A stretch of DNA of 64,000 bases from Isochrysis galbana (GCA_018136815.1 CM030941.1:1983582-2047581); one strand, 5' to 3'. Counted from the stretch's first letter, positions 18,034-28,130 are shown. Notes: generated by a model from the letters alone, not told the origin. Translations and numbers: made by a program.

Positions 18034-21000
18034 ATGCTACGGCCGAGTACTTCTACGGCCTCCAACCGGTACCCTAAGATTCCGCAAGTTCCAGACAAGC
18101 CCTTCCACCTCCACCCCCCTCTTTCTCCTGCCTCCTCGCCGATTACCCCTATTTCTCCCAATGCTGATAATTCCATCCTGGTTCTCGATATCACGCACGA
18201 GTCCTCCAAACCAAGTCAATCGTCCCCGCCTCTCTATCAACTCAAGCCGCTGAACCGCTACCCCACGCCACTCCCCAAGCATCAACAGTCCAAGACCTCA
18301 CGGTCTGCGAAAATCCAGCCGCCGCAGGCCCAATCCAACCTTCAATCTCTCAAATCAAATTTCGCATGTCCGAGCCACAAAACGTCTCCCGAGTACGAGT
18401 CCGAGTCCAAGTCACGTTCAGAATTGCCCTCTTCGTCTTACGCCACCGCGCGCCCATCTACGAGTCTGAGCCCAGTCCAGTCATCACCGGTATCACCAGT
18501 CTCCATCGCTACGACGATGGAGGCGCAGTTCTCCGGTTTTTCCCCACTTTCTTTCGAGTCCGAGTCCAAGCCTGTTTTGAGCAAACCCCGTTCTGAGCCA
18601 TCCGAGTCCGAGTCCGAGTCCGAGTTTACAATGTCACCGAGCCCTACCACGCGGTCGACCGCAGGATTAACGGAGCTCCAGCCACCCACTGAGCCTCCGA
18701 CGACCACTCCTTCCGAGGGAGTGTTCACCTTCGGTCCTCCACGCCCCGAGTCTGAGTCATTTGGAATCTCCGGTCACGTCCAGAATTCCAACCACACCCG
18801 AGCCCCGTTTCACGAGCCACCGCGTATCGAGTCCAAACACAAGCTGACGCCGAAGCCCTCGACGACAGCCACTGTGTCCTTATCCCAGCCACCGTTTCGA
18901 GTCTCGCCGCAGCCGGCCTGCCACTCCAGCAAGCTGCACGCCGCCGAGCCGATCCCTTCCGTTTCCGTTCCGAGTCCGAGTCCAATCGCACAAGACAATG
19001 CATCCCGAGCCCGCGTAATCAAGCCCGTCACCGAGTCCGAGATTACGGCCGCACCGAGCCAACCGGTGCTGGCCACCGTGCCCCTATCGTCATCACAAGC
19101 TTCAGCCTCGTCCTCACCGACGGTTGCGACGCCAGGGGGCTTCACCTTTGGGCCGGCACCGTCCGTTCCCATTTCGAAAGTGAGCCCTGTTTTCAGTGCC
19201 CAGCACGCCAGAAACGACGAGTCCGAGTCCGAGTACCAATTAACGTCACCGCGGAGTCTGCGGTCGACCACCGGCGTTCCCACGCCACCCCATCAACCGA
19301 GAGCCATGGAGGAGCTGGCACAGCCGTCTCCTAGCCCCTCTCAAGTCGCCGAGTCTTCCGAATTCGAGTCTGAATCCACCGTAATTTCAGCGGTCCATCC
19401 ACCCGCTAGCCCGAGCCAAGTCCTCCGAAGAATGCTTCGCATTGCAGAACCTCTTCGGCCACCACCCACGCCAGCCGCTGCCGCAGAGCCACCACCCTGG
19501 CCTCAGCCTTCCCCGCAGCCGGCTTCTACGACAGCCACGTCCCTTCTTTCGCCGGCGCCGACCCCGCCGACGACAGATTGCAACGAAGTCGATGCCTGGC
19601 CCGATTCCTCTCCCGACGTGACCATGGAGAGTGACCACAACTCCCTTGCACGTCGAGGAACGGCAGCCTCCCAAACCGAGCTTCTACGCCCATCGAGCCA
19701 GCCCAACCGAGTCTCTAAGCCATGTCCTTCATGTCTCTCACCGGTGGTCTCGCGGCCGCGGCGTCCGTCGCCGCAATCCGACACCCCACTTCTCCGAGTT
19801 TCTTCGTCAATCCCGTCCTCTGAGCCCGTCTCCACGTCGTCGATATCCGAGTCTTCTTCTATTCGTCCTACGTCGCCGCGGCCACCGGTCGCAGCCTCCA
19901 AGCACTGCCTGCCTCTCGATACCACTGCCACCGCCATCATGCGCGTGGCAGCGATCAATGCGTCCGCGATCCAGTCCTTCGATTCCTCTCGAAACAACTC
20001 CGATGTCGGCACCCGCGATGATACCCCGTCACCCGCTCTCCACGCTCTCGCCTCTCTTCGTGCACGAGCGAGCGGCTCTGCGGTGGTATTACCTCGGCAC
20101 CTCACGGAGGCAGCCCAAGAGCTCCGCCGGCCGCGCAGTGGCACCTTAGCCTCGCCTGCCGCCGCGCTACCCAAGCACTTCGATGAGCTTTGCGCTGAGC
20201 TCACGAAGACGAGTCAACAAGTCCAAGACGGGCTGACTTCTGGCTGTCACGCCCCACGAGTTCTCGTCGTTGGTGAGACTAGCGGCGTCGTCTCCTCCAT
20301 GTTCCTACTCGCCGGAGCTGATGTAGCTACGTGCGATTTCTATCCTTCCGAGATTGACTACGTGCCCCACTTCCAAGGCGACGCGCTTCATGTCCAAAAC
20401 CTAGGTTGGGACCTAGTCATCGCCCACCCGCCCTGCACGTACCTCTCCGCCGTCAGCAGTCAATGGCTCTCCCAAGAACCCGGACGTCGTGCCGCTCTTG
20501 AGTCGGCCGCCCGCGTCTTCAAGTCAATGGCCTCCGCCACTGCTCCGTTTGTAGCGGTTGAGAACCCTCGGATGCATGCGGAAGCTCGCCGTTTAGTCGG
20601 GGGGTTGACCCCGACCCAATTCGTCCAACCCTGGGAGCACGGCGCTGGACACCAGAAAGCCACCGGGTTGTACCTCACCAAAGGGCTGCCGCCTCTCCAG
20701 CCAACCTGCGTCGTGGATGGCCGTGAGTCGGCCATGGCTAACCTCTCTCCTTCACCGCACCGTGGCGCTCTTCGCAGCCGCACCTACGTCGGTGTAGCTG
20801 GAGCGATGGCGACCCATTGGATGCCTGTTCTTCTTCGACATTTGAGCCAACAGGGAGACCAGCCATCGACGAAGAAACTGTCCGCGTTGGAGCTACTCGC
20901 TTGCGCGCGGCGCAGCCTATCGGACCGGCCTTCCCTTAGCTCGACTGAGGCTACCGCATACGAGCCGTGGTCGGCTCTTCATCGTTATGAGAGGGGGAGG

Positions 21001-24000
21001 GAATCTAGTGAAGTTTCTTCCGACCCCGTTGTTTCCCGTCCAGCTACTCCCGAGTCAGACAACCACGAAGACCAAAAAGAAACCCACGATAACCACGACA
21101 ACGACACGCCACTCTACGCCTCCGAGTCTACTCTCCACGACCCATTCTCTCCATGGACCGCCCCGCCTCCGGCACGCGCGAGCTCGCCGCGTCCGACGAC
21201 GCCGACGACTCTCCGGAAGCGGCGCCAACAATGGCAATCATTCGGAGTGAACGGGGACCAGAAATGGTCCAACGTCACGCTCGAAACCGCTGACGAAATA
21301 AGAGCGCAAGCTCTAGCCGGACGAGGCGCCGACGAGGAATCCGACCTCGCCGCTGCCGTCCGAGCGCCGATCGAGTTCGTGGAAGCCAAAGGCATCCGCG
21401 CCGAAGAGCTAGCCTCATTAGTTCGAAGACCCAAGACAGAAGCCCAAGCTCGTCTCGAGAAAGACTGGGAAAAGATGTCCGACCACCCGAGGCACCCCAC
21501 CGACAAGAGAGGCCTGGGATACACTAGTCCCAAGCTATCACCCTGCACCGCTACCAACGAGGACGACGCCTCTAGACCCTCTGCCACGATAGCGGCAGTC
21601 GGATTACCCGAAGAGACGACGATCACCATGACGACGAATTCACCCGAGCAACCACGCTGTCGACCAACCCCGTCCCCGTCCGACACCATCGCACACGTGA
21701 CCGCGCACCGACCGGATAGCGTCGTGGATACCCTACCATCTGCCTACCCAAGGCATTGCCTATATGTTCGAGACCTAGTGGTCTGCCGCTCCGGCGAGGC
21801 TACCGGCAAAGAAGGAGTTATCTTAGCCGACTCCGCTCTCACGGTCAACAGCACACTCGCTGATACCGGAGCTGGCCCGTCGGTCGTGACCACTTCCCTC
21901 TTGTCCAGCCTACCCAAAGACGCATGCGTCGAGCGGCTGCCACAAGCCGTAGTGACACCGCTTCACGGTCCGGACGGCCTGCCTCTTATCACGCGAGGCA
22001 AGGCTCGAATCGTCTTCTCCGTCGGTGGATTTCTCTTTCGTCATACGTTCATGGTGATTGAAGGCAACCCGATGCTGCTGCTCGGGAACGACTTCTTAGC
22101 CACGCACGCCGCTTCGATTCAGCTCGCCTCCGACAGCGCGGACGGCTCTATCACCCTCGGTGCTCCATCCACGGTGGCTCCTCTTGAGGTTAATGGCAGT
22201 CCAAGCCCCGACACTCCGCCGATCTTTCGCGTCTCGACGTCACCGATAGCGGTGGTCCCTGTCAGCATGACTTGTGCACAGGTCTGTCCGACCTCCGCGA
22301 ACCCAATCACGACTGACTTCTTCCGAGGGCCGCAGGCCACCAAAAACGACAACCAGCTAGTCACCGAGCCTCTCTTCAGCACGGCCGATGAGTTTGCCGC
22401 CAAAGCGCCGGCATCATGTGGCTCCGAGTACCTCCTATACACCCACGAACCTATCACGATCCCGGCCTATCATCGGGCAACGTTTCACGTCCGAATTCCG
22501 CTAGCTCTTCGAGAACACGAAGACTGCGCCATGCTCGTGGACCGACTCCCTACGCGTGAAACGATCGATAGCTCTCCTCTCGTCATTCCCCAAGTAGAGA
22601 GGTCGAACTCCGACCACACCATCGCGGTTACGGTGGTCAACACTGACCCCAAACCTCTACACCTTCCGTCGTTCCATCCTGTAGCTTCGCTACAGGTTCG
22701 ATTCAAAATTCACGCTGGAACATATCGCCGCGTCGGGGCCGTTAACTCGCCGGATGTGATTGAGTCGCTCGACGAGGACCAGCGTAAGCTCCTCGAGGCA
22801 GCCAAGATCGACCCCGAAGGCCGTCTCTCGATGCCCCAACGTGAACAAGTTCGTCGTCTACTGGCCCGACGTATCGCTGCTTTCGCAATTGACCCGACCA
22901 ACCCGAATCACACTCACGTGATGGAGGTAGAGCTACCGCTCAATCCCGGAGCCGAAGCTCACCGCCACGCACCGTCTAGAGTTGGACGAGAGGGTGAGAA
23001 GATCATAGAGGACGAAGTTTGCAAGATGGAGTCCGCGGGCATCATTAGGAAATCAAATTCGTCGTGGGCCTCTCGAGTCGTGCTAGTCACTAAGAAGGAT
23101 GGCTCCGTACGTTTCTGCGTAGATTATCGCGACGTCAACTCCAAGCTTCGTCTAGAGGACAGCCCTCTTCCCCTCACGGTAGAAGCCATCGACCGATTGT
23201 CGTCCGGCCAAGGCAACCTTGATTCTCTATTCCTTTGCACCTTGGACCTGGCATCTGGTTTCTGGGGTATACCGATCAAAGAGTCCGATAAACATATCAC
23301 CGCGTTCACTACTCATCGCGGCAAGTACGAGTTCAATTACTTGCCTTTTGGTGTTCAGTCCGGTCCCTCGTATATGTGCCGCCTCATGGACGCCGTTCTC
23401 GGTGGGCTGGCATGGGAGATTTGTATGCCATACTTGGATGATGTCGGCGCCTGGTCGACAGGCGTAGGTGACTCGCTGCAGGCCAGGGAAGAGTCGTCAT
23501 TCCAACAAATGTTACACCGTCTTGATCTTGTCTTGGAACGTCTCATTTGGGCGGGCCTCACTTGCAAGATGTCGAAATGCGTTTTCTTTGCCACCTCGGC
23601 TGAATATCTCGGCCACGTTGTTTCGCGTGAAGGTCTTCGGATGGATCCCAAGAAAGTGGAAGCCGTCTCGAAAATCGACCCTACCCAAATCAACTCTATC
23701 GAAGCCGTCCGTTCTTTCCTTGGACTGTGCTCGTACTACCGCCGTTTTATACGCCGTTTTGCGATCCGTGCAGCGCCGTTAACCGCTCTCACGCGGAAAG
23801 GGTGCGATGTCCCGGTCGAGTCGCAAACAGAAGCCTGTCGCCAGGCTATCGAAGATCTCAAGCAAGCTATCTGTGAAGAACCCGTACTCGCACCTCCTCG
23901 AGACGACCGTCCTTTCCTCGTTAAGACCGACGGTGCTAGCAAGCTCGGCATCGCCGGCGTCCTTGCTCAGAAAGACGACGAAGGGAGAGAGCGCGTTGTT

Positions 24001-25173
24001 GCATACTACGGTCGTAGTTTGAGTCCGGCTGAGCGCCATTGGACAGTTACTGAAATCGAACTTCTAGCAGCGCTAGAATCGATCCGAAATTGGAGGCCTT
24101 ATCTTTGGGGTCGCCACTTCACCCTCGTCGTAGACCATTCAGCTTTGCGCTGGCTTCACACGATGAAAGATCAAGTCACCGGTGGTCCAGCCTCGCGCCT
24201 CATGCGATGGGTCCTGAAGCTAGCCGAATATCGATTCGACGTCGTGCACAAACCTGGAGTCACTCACTGGGACGCCGACGGCTTATCCCGCCTAGTTGCT
24301 CTCGAGCCCGATCACGATCCTCTCCATCTCGAGGAGAGTGACGTCCATTCTTTCGATTCTTCCGAAATTCACGACATAGTTGCCGCCGCGGTTACTTCAT
24401 CCACCCTCACCGCTCGCCGCCAACAAGCAAACGATAGGCTCGCTCGTCAAGCATCGGAATCTTCGGAGTCGATTACCTCCTCGTATCTCGATGTGGGCGT
24501 GCCTCATGCCGACGAATTGCGTCAAGCGCTCTCTACCGACGAGTTCGCTAGCTCGATCATTTCTGAACTCGAGTCGATCCTTCCGAAAGCTTCCTCTTCG
24601 ATCGACTCTAGCTCGTCGTCGAAGAAGAGGTCCCGATTCCTGCTTCGCGATGGCCTACTCTACTACCGCTCCTCAGAGGCGGAAGAGGCTCCTCTTCGTT
24701 TATACATTCCGGAGTCCCTTCGTGACACGTACCTCCGCGCCTACCATGACCACCTTGGTCACCCAGGTGCGACAAGGATGACTACCCTACTTCGTTCTCG
24801 AGTTTACTGGCCTGGCCTATCCGCCTCTGTATCGGAGTACGTTCGAGAGTGCCATGAATGCACTCTTGGCAAACCGTTACCGCGACCGCTCGCCCATCCA
24901 TCCGGTCTTTCTATCGGATCCTATCCTTTCGACGTCGTCTATTGCGATATTCTTTCGATGGCTCCCACCCACGACTTCGTATCCGGCCGCTCCGGTTTTG
25001 ATAAGCTGATTGTTTTCGTCGATTCTCTCTCTCGTTGGATTGAAGCTGAGCCTTGCAACGGTAACCCCTCGTCCGCGAAATGTCTGGACGTCTTCATGCT
25101 CTCATCGTATCTCGTTATGGAGTCCCTCGCCAACTTCGAACCGACGCCGGCTCGAATCTTTGCTCTCGGTTAG
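18034..25173 (+). CDS. pol: Chromovirus Pol polyprotein with methyltransferase-like domain, copy A
   Basis: The frame runs 2379 codons. Residues 1 to about 735 are Ser/Pro/Glu-rich with (Ser-Glu)n stretches. About 742-937 is a phage-type cytosine methyltransferase-like domain (annotated separately). The aspartic protease (STLADTGAGPSVV, D near 1277) follows. Reverse transcriptase covers about 1650-1840 (VVLVTKKDGSVRFCVDYRDV; YLDD near 1800). RNase H starts with VKTDGASKLGIAGVLAQ near 1963, with further Glu and Asp positions in TEIELLAAL and VVDHSALRWL. The integrase has an HHCC zinc finger (YHDHLGHPG ... CHECTLGK) and the first catalytic Asp (VVYCDILSM). The frame ends early because copy A lacks 2 nt near 25100 relative to B. 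The upstream limit of translation is the Gag UAG rather than the Met. Confidence 0.9.
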   Translation: MLRPSTSTASNRYPKIPQVPDKPFHLHPPLSPASSPITPISPNADNSILVLDITHESSKPSQSSPPLYQLKPLNRYPTPLPKHQQSKTSRSAKIQPPQAQSNLQSLKSNFACPSHKTSPEYESESKSRSELPSSSYATARPSTSLSPVQSSPVSPVSIATTMEAQFSGFSPLSFESESKPVLSKPRSEPSESESESEFTMSPSPTTRSTAGLTELQPPTEPPTTTPSEGVFTFGPPRPESESFGISGHVQNSNHTRAPFHEPPRIESKHKLTPKPSTTATVSLSQPPFRVSPQPACHSSKLHAAEPIPSVSVPSPSPIAQDNASRARVIKPVTESEITAAPSQPVLATVPLSSSQASASSSPTVATPGGFTFGPAPSVPISKVSPVFSAQHARNDESESEYQLTSPRSLRSTTGVPTPPHQPRAMEELAQPSPSPSQVAESSEFESESTVISAVHPPASPSQVLRRMLRIAEPLRPPPTPAAAAEPPPWPQPSPQPASTTATSLLSPAPTPPTTDCNEVDAWPDSSPDVTMESDHNSLARRGTAASQTELLRPSSQPNRVSKPCPSCLSPVVSRPRRPSPQSDTPLLRVSSSIPSSEPVSTSSISESSSIRPTSPRPPVAASKHCLPLDTTATAIMRVAAINASAIQSFDSSRNNSDVGTRDDTPSPALHALASLRARASGSAVVLPRHLTEAAQELRRPRSGTLASPAAALPKHFDELCAELTKTSQQVQDGLTSGCHAPRVLVVGETSGVVSSMFLLAGADVATCDFYPSEIDYVPHFQGDALHVQNLGWDLVIAHPPCTYLSAVSSQWLSQEPGRRAALESAARVFKSMASATAPFVAVENPRMHAEARRLVGGLTPTQFVQPWEHGAGHQKATGLYLTKGLPPLQPTCVVDGRESAMANLSPSPHRGALRSRTYVGVAGAMATHWMPVLLRHLSQQGDQPSTKKLSALELLACARRSLSDRPSLSSTEATAYEPWSALHRYERGRESSEVSSDPVVSRPATPESDNHEDQKETHDNHDNDTPLYASESTLHDPFSPWTAPPPARASSPRPTTPTTLRKRRQQWQSFGVNGDQKWSNVTLETADEIRAQALAGRGADEESDLAAAVRAPIEFVEAKGIRAEELASLVRRPKTEAQARLEKDWEKMSDHPRHPTDKRGLGYTSPKLSPCTATNEDDASRPSATIAAVGLPEETTITMTTNSPEQPRCRPTPSPSDTIAHVTAHRPDSVVDTLPSAYPRHCLYVRDLVVCRSGEATGKEGVILADSALTVNSTLADTGAGPSVVTTSLLSSLPKDACVERLPQAVVTPLHGPDGLPLITRGKARIVFSVGGFLFRHTFMVIEGNPMLLLGNDFLATHAASIQLASDSADGSITLGAPSTVAPLEVNGSPSPDTPPIFRVSTSPIAVVPVSMTCAQVCPTSANPITTDFFRGPQATKNDNQLVTEPLFSTADEFAAKAPASCGSEYLLYTHEPITIPAYHRATFHVRIPLALREHEDCAMLVDRLPTRETIDSSPLVIPQVERSNSDHTIAVTVVNTDPKPLHLPSFHPVASLQVRFKIHAGTYRRVGAVNSPDVIESLDEDQRKLLEAAKIDPEGRLSMPQREQVRRLLARRIAAFAIDPTNPNHTHVMEVELPLNPGAEAHRHAPSRVGREGEKIIEDEVCKMESAGIIRKSNSSWASRVVLVTKKDGSVRFCVDYRDVNSKLRLEDSPLPLTVEAIDRLSSGQGNLDSLFLCTLDLASGFWGIPIKESDKHITAFTTHRGKYEFNYLPFGVQSGPSYMCRLMDAVLGGLAWEICMPYLDDVGAWSTGVGDSLQAREESSFQQMLHRLDLVLERLIWAGLTCKMSKCVFFATSAEYLGHVVSREGLRMDPKKVEAVSKIDPTQINSIEAVRSFLGLCSYYRRFIRRFAIRAAPLTALTRKGCDVPVESQTEACRQAIEDLKQAICEEPVLAPPRDDRPFLVKTDGASKLGIAGVLAQKDDEGRERVVAYYGRSLSPAERHWTVTEIELLAALESIRNWRPYLWGRHFTLVVDHSALRWLHTMKDQVTGGPASRLMRWVLKLAEYRFDVVHKPGVTHWDADGLSRLVALEPDHDPLHLEESDVHSFDSSEIHDIVAAAVTSSTLTARRQQANDRLARQASESSESITSSYLDVGVPHADELRQALSTDEFASSIISELESILPKASSSIDSSSSSKKRSRFLLRDGLLYYRSSEAEEAPLRLYIPESLRDTYLRAYHDHLGHPGATRMTTLLRSRVYWPGLSASVSEYVRECHECTLGKPLPRPLAHPSGLSIGSYPFDVVYCDILSMAPTHDFVSGRSGFDKLIVFVDSLSRWIEAEPCNGNPSSAKCLDVFMLSSYLVMESLANFEPTPARIFALG
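20251..20847 (+). other. Phage-type DNA cytosine methyltransferase-like domain in Pol, copy A
   Basis: About 200 residues in the order expected of phage and bacterial Dcm-like enzymes. A SAM-binding motif I (VLVVGETSGVVSSMFLLAGA) is followed by an acidic loop (CDFYPSE). Next come a GD step (FQGDALHV), a DLVIAHPPCTYLSAVSSQW block containing the catalytic-type Pro-Pro-Cys, and an ENP motif (VAVENPRMHAEARRLVGG). The C-terminal signature is QPWEHG...KATGLYLTKGLPPLQPT with a final RSRTYVGVAGAMATHW. These blocks match, in order, the small phage 'DNA cytosine methyltransferase' family and not DNMT1 or DNMT3. No separate target-recognition domain is apparent, as in those phage proteins. Activity is untested. 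The domain lies in frame between the Ser/Pro-rich region and the protease. Confidence 0.8.
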
Positions 25174-26147
25174 TGGACCTAATTCTCAAAGCGACCGGCA
25201 CGGACTTGAGCACTACTGAAGCCTATCGCCACGAAGGCGTAGGGCTAGTGGAGAGAGCTCAACAAACTCTCCTCACGATGACTCGAGTCTCCAATGAAGG
25301 CGGCGCCCATTGGGTCGACCACCTTCCGTTTCTTCTCATGTCTATGCGAGCGACCGCCGGTCGCGTCGTACCCAAGTCACCCGCGGCTATCTTGTTTGGT
25401 TGGGAGCTTCGTCTTCCAGCTCAACTTTCTGACCCTGCTCCTGTTCTCGAGTTGCTTCCATCTAGGCCTCCGTCCGATGCCGTCATTTACGCCACCGAGC
25501 TCAATAAGAAGCTTCTCGAGTCGTGGCGTTCCGCCCTCGAAAGTACTCAAGAAGCGCAACGCGAATCGATGCGCTCCGCCTCTCAAAAGTCTAAACTCGG
25601 CGTCACGTTCAAGCCCGGAGACAGAGTTTGTCGTCGAATCCCTGGCCACGCCAACAAACTTCAATACCTCTACTCCGGTCCCTACCGAGTAGAAGAAGTA
25701 ATCTCGGCCACTCGTTACCGTCTACGCGATCTCGAAAACCGACAAGTTAAGGATGAAGTTCACATCTCCAATCTTCGTCCGTACTTCACCATCACCGATT
25801 CTTCTCCGCTCACCGATGATGAGTACTTGGTCGAAGAGTTACTCGATCGCAAGGGCGATGGAGTTTCATTCAAGTATCTCGTCAAATGGCGCGGCTATCC
25901 TCGTTCTGAAGCTACTTGGGAGTCTCGAATTGAGTTGCTTCGGCGTTGTGCTGATCTAGTTGAGTCGTACGACACCACCTTCGACCGCCGTCCGGTTCAA
26001 CCCCAAGCTCACTCCGCTGTAGACTCCTCTTCAAGTCCAAGCTCAAGTTCCCAATCCAATCAAGTTATTCCACGTCGAATTCAAGAGACAAGTCGTACTC
26101 CTCCTGATCTGCCTTCGAGTCGTACTCGTTCTCGTTCACAATCGTAG
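25080..26147 (+). pseudogene. Chromovirus integrase C-terminal half and chromodomain, copy A
   Basis: This frame resumes Pol after the 2-nt deletion. It contains the second integrase Asp (RQLRTDAGSN) and the Glu (HEGVGLVERAQQTL), a GPY/F-like region (LYSGPYRVEEVI), and a chromodomain at about 25821-25980 (EYLVEELLDRKGDG ... KYLVKWRGYPRSEATWE). It ends in a Ser/Arg-rich tail. The chromodomain keeps the Tyr and Trp positions expected of a methyl-lysine cage. It is classed as broken only because the frame is separated from the rest of Pol. Confidence 0.85.
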
Positions 26148-26404
26148 CGCTAAGTCGACCGGAAGTGGATGATTAGCGTCGCGTCAGCGCCTGACCCAGC
26201 GCAACTGCCCGAGCAAAACTCCTGTAAAAGGGAGAACGTGGTAGGACGTGACGTACGAAATCGGGGGCCGCCGCGCTAAGCTGCCGATTTTGTGCTCGCT
26301 TTGGATCCATGGGTTAATCCTCCTCCTCTAGGTCTCTCGTCTCGTATGGTTAAATGAACTCTCTTGGCTCGACATCGGGAGACGTCTCGATTTAAGTCGG
26401 GGGG

Positions 26405-27801
26405 TGTTGTATTCCTGCCCATCTGAAGGCTGTAGGCATGAATATTCGTGTAAGGTACGCGCTCACAATTACAATTGAACAGTTCCCTGTGTTGCCACAG
26501 ACGCACAAGACACACAGATTCGGATTCCCCATGGTCTCAAGTCCAGGTTTGCAGATTTTGGTCTCGAAATTTGCGATTCGAATTTTGTTTTTGTTGTTAC
26601 TATAATTGTTGGCTCGTTTAAGTTAATAAACCGGCATGACTTCGACTTCTCGTTCTGCAGTCGCTCTGCGAGACTCTCTCTCTCTCTCTCTCCGTCCGCC
26701 TCTCCTCGGCCGACGGCAGGAAGATTCGTCCAAAACATTCTCCGGTCCCAAGATATCTCGTGGGGGGTCTCTCCGCGCTCCGCGCTCCGCGAGGGAAAGG
26801 ACGCGATCTCGCTCCGAGATCGGCCTCGCGCCCTCCCACGCTGCCCCGCCGTGCCCTCGGTCCCTCGCCCCCCCGCGGCAGGTTCTTTCCCTCGGCGTGC
26901 CGTCCGTCGCCTCCGGCCGTTATATTAATCCCCCCCCCCGCGCGAGGTTCTCTTCTCCCCCGCGCGCGGTTCGTTTCCTCCGGCCGTCGTTGTTCCCCCC
27001 CTCGCTTCGATTCCTCTCGCGGTTCCTTCGATGATTGCCTCCATCTCGTCCGTTCTTCTTCGCGATCCTCGCGGAGGGGGCACCGACGTTTAATGTTAGT
27101 TTCGTCGCGGTTTCGATGAAAGAAAGGAAGAACGAATGGCACGCGCCTCGCGTCTCGCGTCTTGTTTCGTCGCCCCTTGCTCGTCGCTTTTCTAGAAGGT
27201 CTCTCCGCACATCGCCTTCTCCCCCCGCGCGAGTTTGGATCTCTCCTCGACCCTCCGCGTTGGCTTCAGCGGACGAGTTCCACTTTAACGATAGTTCGAA
27301 CCCTTCGGTGGCGTAGTTATGCGCTCTCTTTCCGTATATCTTCGCGCATGACGAGCGATCGCGACTTCAGCCTTCGCCGCGCGGGGAGGGGTTTGTTTAT
27401 CGTATGATTCCGGAGTGTTTACGTTAGTTTTCTGAGCCCAAGGACTTTGGTTTTTGGTTTCTTGTGAGTGATTTTTGTAGCAACTTCGTCGAGTCCCACC
27501 GTGTTCCCAAGCGAGTCCCCCCGAGTTCCCGAGTCTATACCCCGAGTCAACGAGTCAATACAAGTCAAGCACGCGCCTGAGCCACCCCCAGTCGCCTGCC
27601 ACCACCTCCCACAAGCCTCCTTCCGCACTTCCGCGCCCACCGTGCTCCGTGCGTGCGTCGTGCGTCGTGCGTCGATCACCATGCCCGTAGTCACCCCCGA
27701 GGAAAGCTCCATGAGCTCCCCACAAGAACCGCGTTCCGCGCTAGCTGCCGGCGCGCCCTCGCAGGCAATCTCCAAGAGTGAGATCAGCCGTGCTCTGACA
27801 G
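26405..27801 (+). repeat. 3' LTR of chromovirus copy A, 1397 bp
   Basis: It begins TGTTGTATTCC straight after the polypurine run GGGGGG and ends GCTCTGACA. Both ends match the copy B LTR (44297-45697). It contains a (CT)n microsatellite at about 26670-26697, shorter than in B. The following bases (GGGCAGAGG) belong to the flank. Confidence 0.85.
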
Positions 27802-28130
27802 GGCAGAGGAGGCTGGGGCTGGGCCCTGGCCTCCCCTGCCTCCCCCTCGCTGGCGCTCCTGAGCCTCTGGCTCTGGAGCCCCCACGCTGCACCTGTCTGC
27901 CTGTCGACCAGGGGGGGAGGGGGGGTTGGAGCAATGGGCTGGCCACGAGGGGCCAGGATGGGCGAATGGGGCGAGCCTGTGGGGAAGGGAGTGGATCAGT
28001 AAGGCAGTGGCCTCCTGGCAAGCCATCAGGCATGCCAGGAGGATGGGTGGTTCCTCCCCCATGGCAGGGGAGGAGTGGAGAGAGGGGGGGGCTCGTGCCC
28101 CCCCATGGGTCAACCAAGTATAAACTTAGT
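27802..28130. repeat. Flanking sequence with repeat Y (28029-28132)
   Basis: About 104 bp at 28029-28132 recur inverted at 43877-43980: ends GGCATGCC and CAAGTATAAACTTAGTTG, with the centre CCCCATGGCAGGGGAGGAG. The rest is GC-rich with no gene. Confidence 0.55.

Larger units (their letters stand above)
16710..27801 (+). mobile_element. Ty3/gypsy chromovirus copy A (5'-truncated)
   Basis: Homology to copy B starts inside Gag at about 16710 and runs to the 3' LTR end at 27801, so the 5' LTR, leader and Gag N-terminus are lost. Order: Gag, in-frame UAG, Ser/Pro/Glu-rich region, methyltransferase-like domain, protease, reverse transcriptase, RNase H, integrase, chromodomain, polypurine tract (AAGTCGGGGGG, to 26404), 3' LTR (26405-27801). 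The pol order RT-RH-IN with a C-terminal chromodomain defines a Ty3/gypsy chromovirus. A 2-nt deletion near 25100 breaks the integrase frame. The preceding sequence bears no target-site duplication that could be paired. Confidence 0.9.

Noticed and set aside
22690-22710. B-box-like GGTTCGATTC
   Set aside because: It lies inside conserved Pol coding sequence and has no A-box upstream.
26600-27420. Arg/Ser-rich frames within the LTRs (also 44700-45650 and 57200-57670)
   Set aside because: They lie in LTR sequence, are open on both strands and are not conserved as protein between copies.
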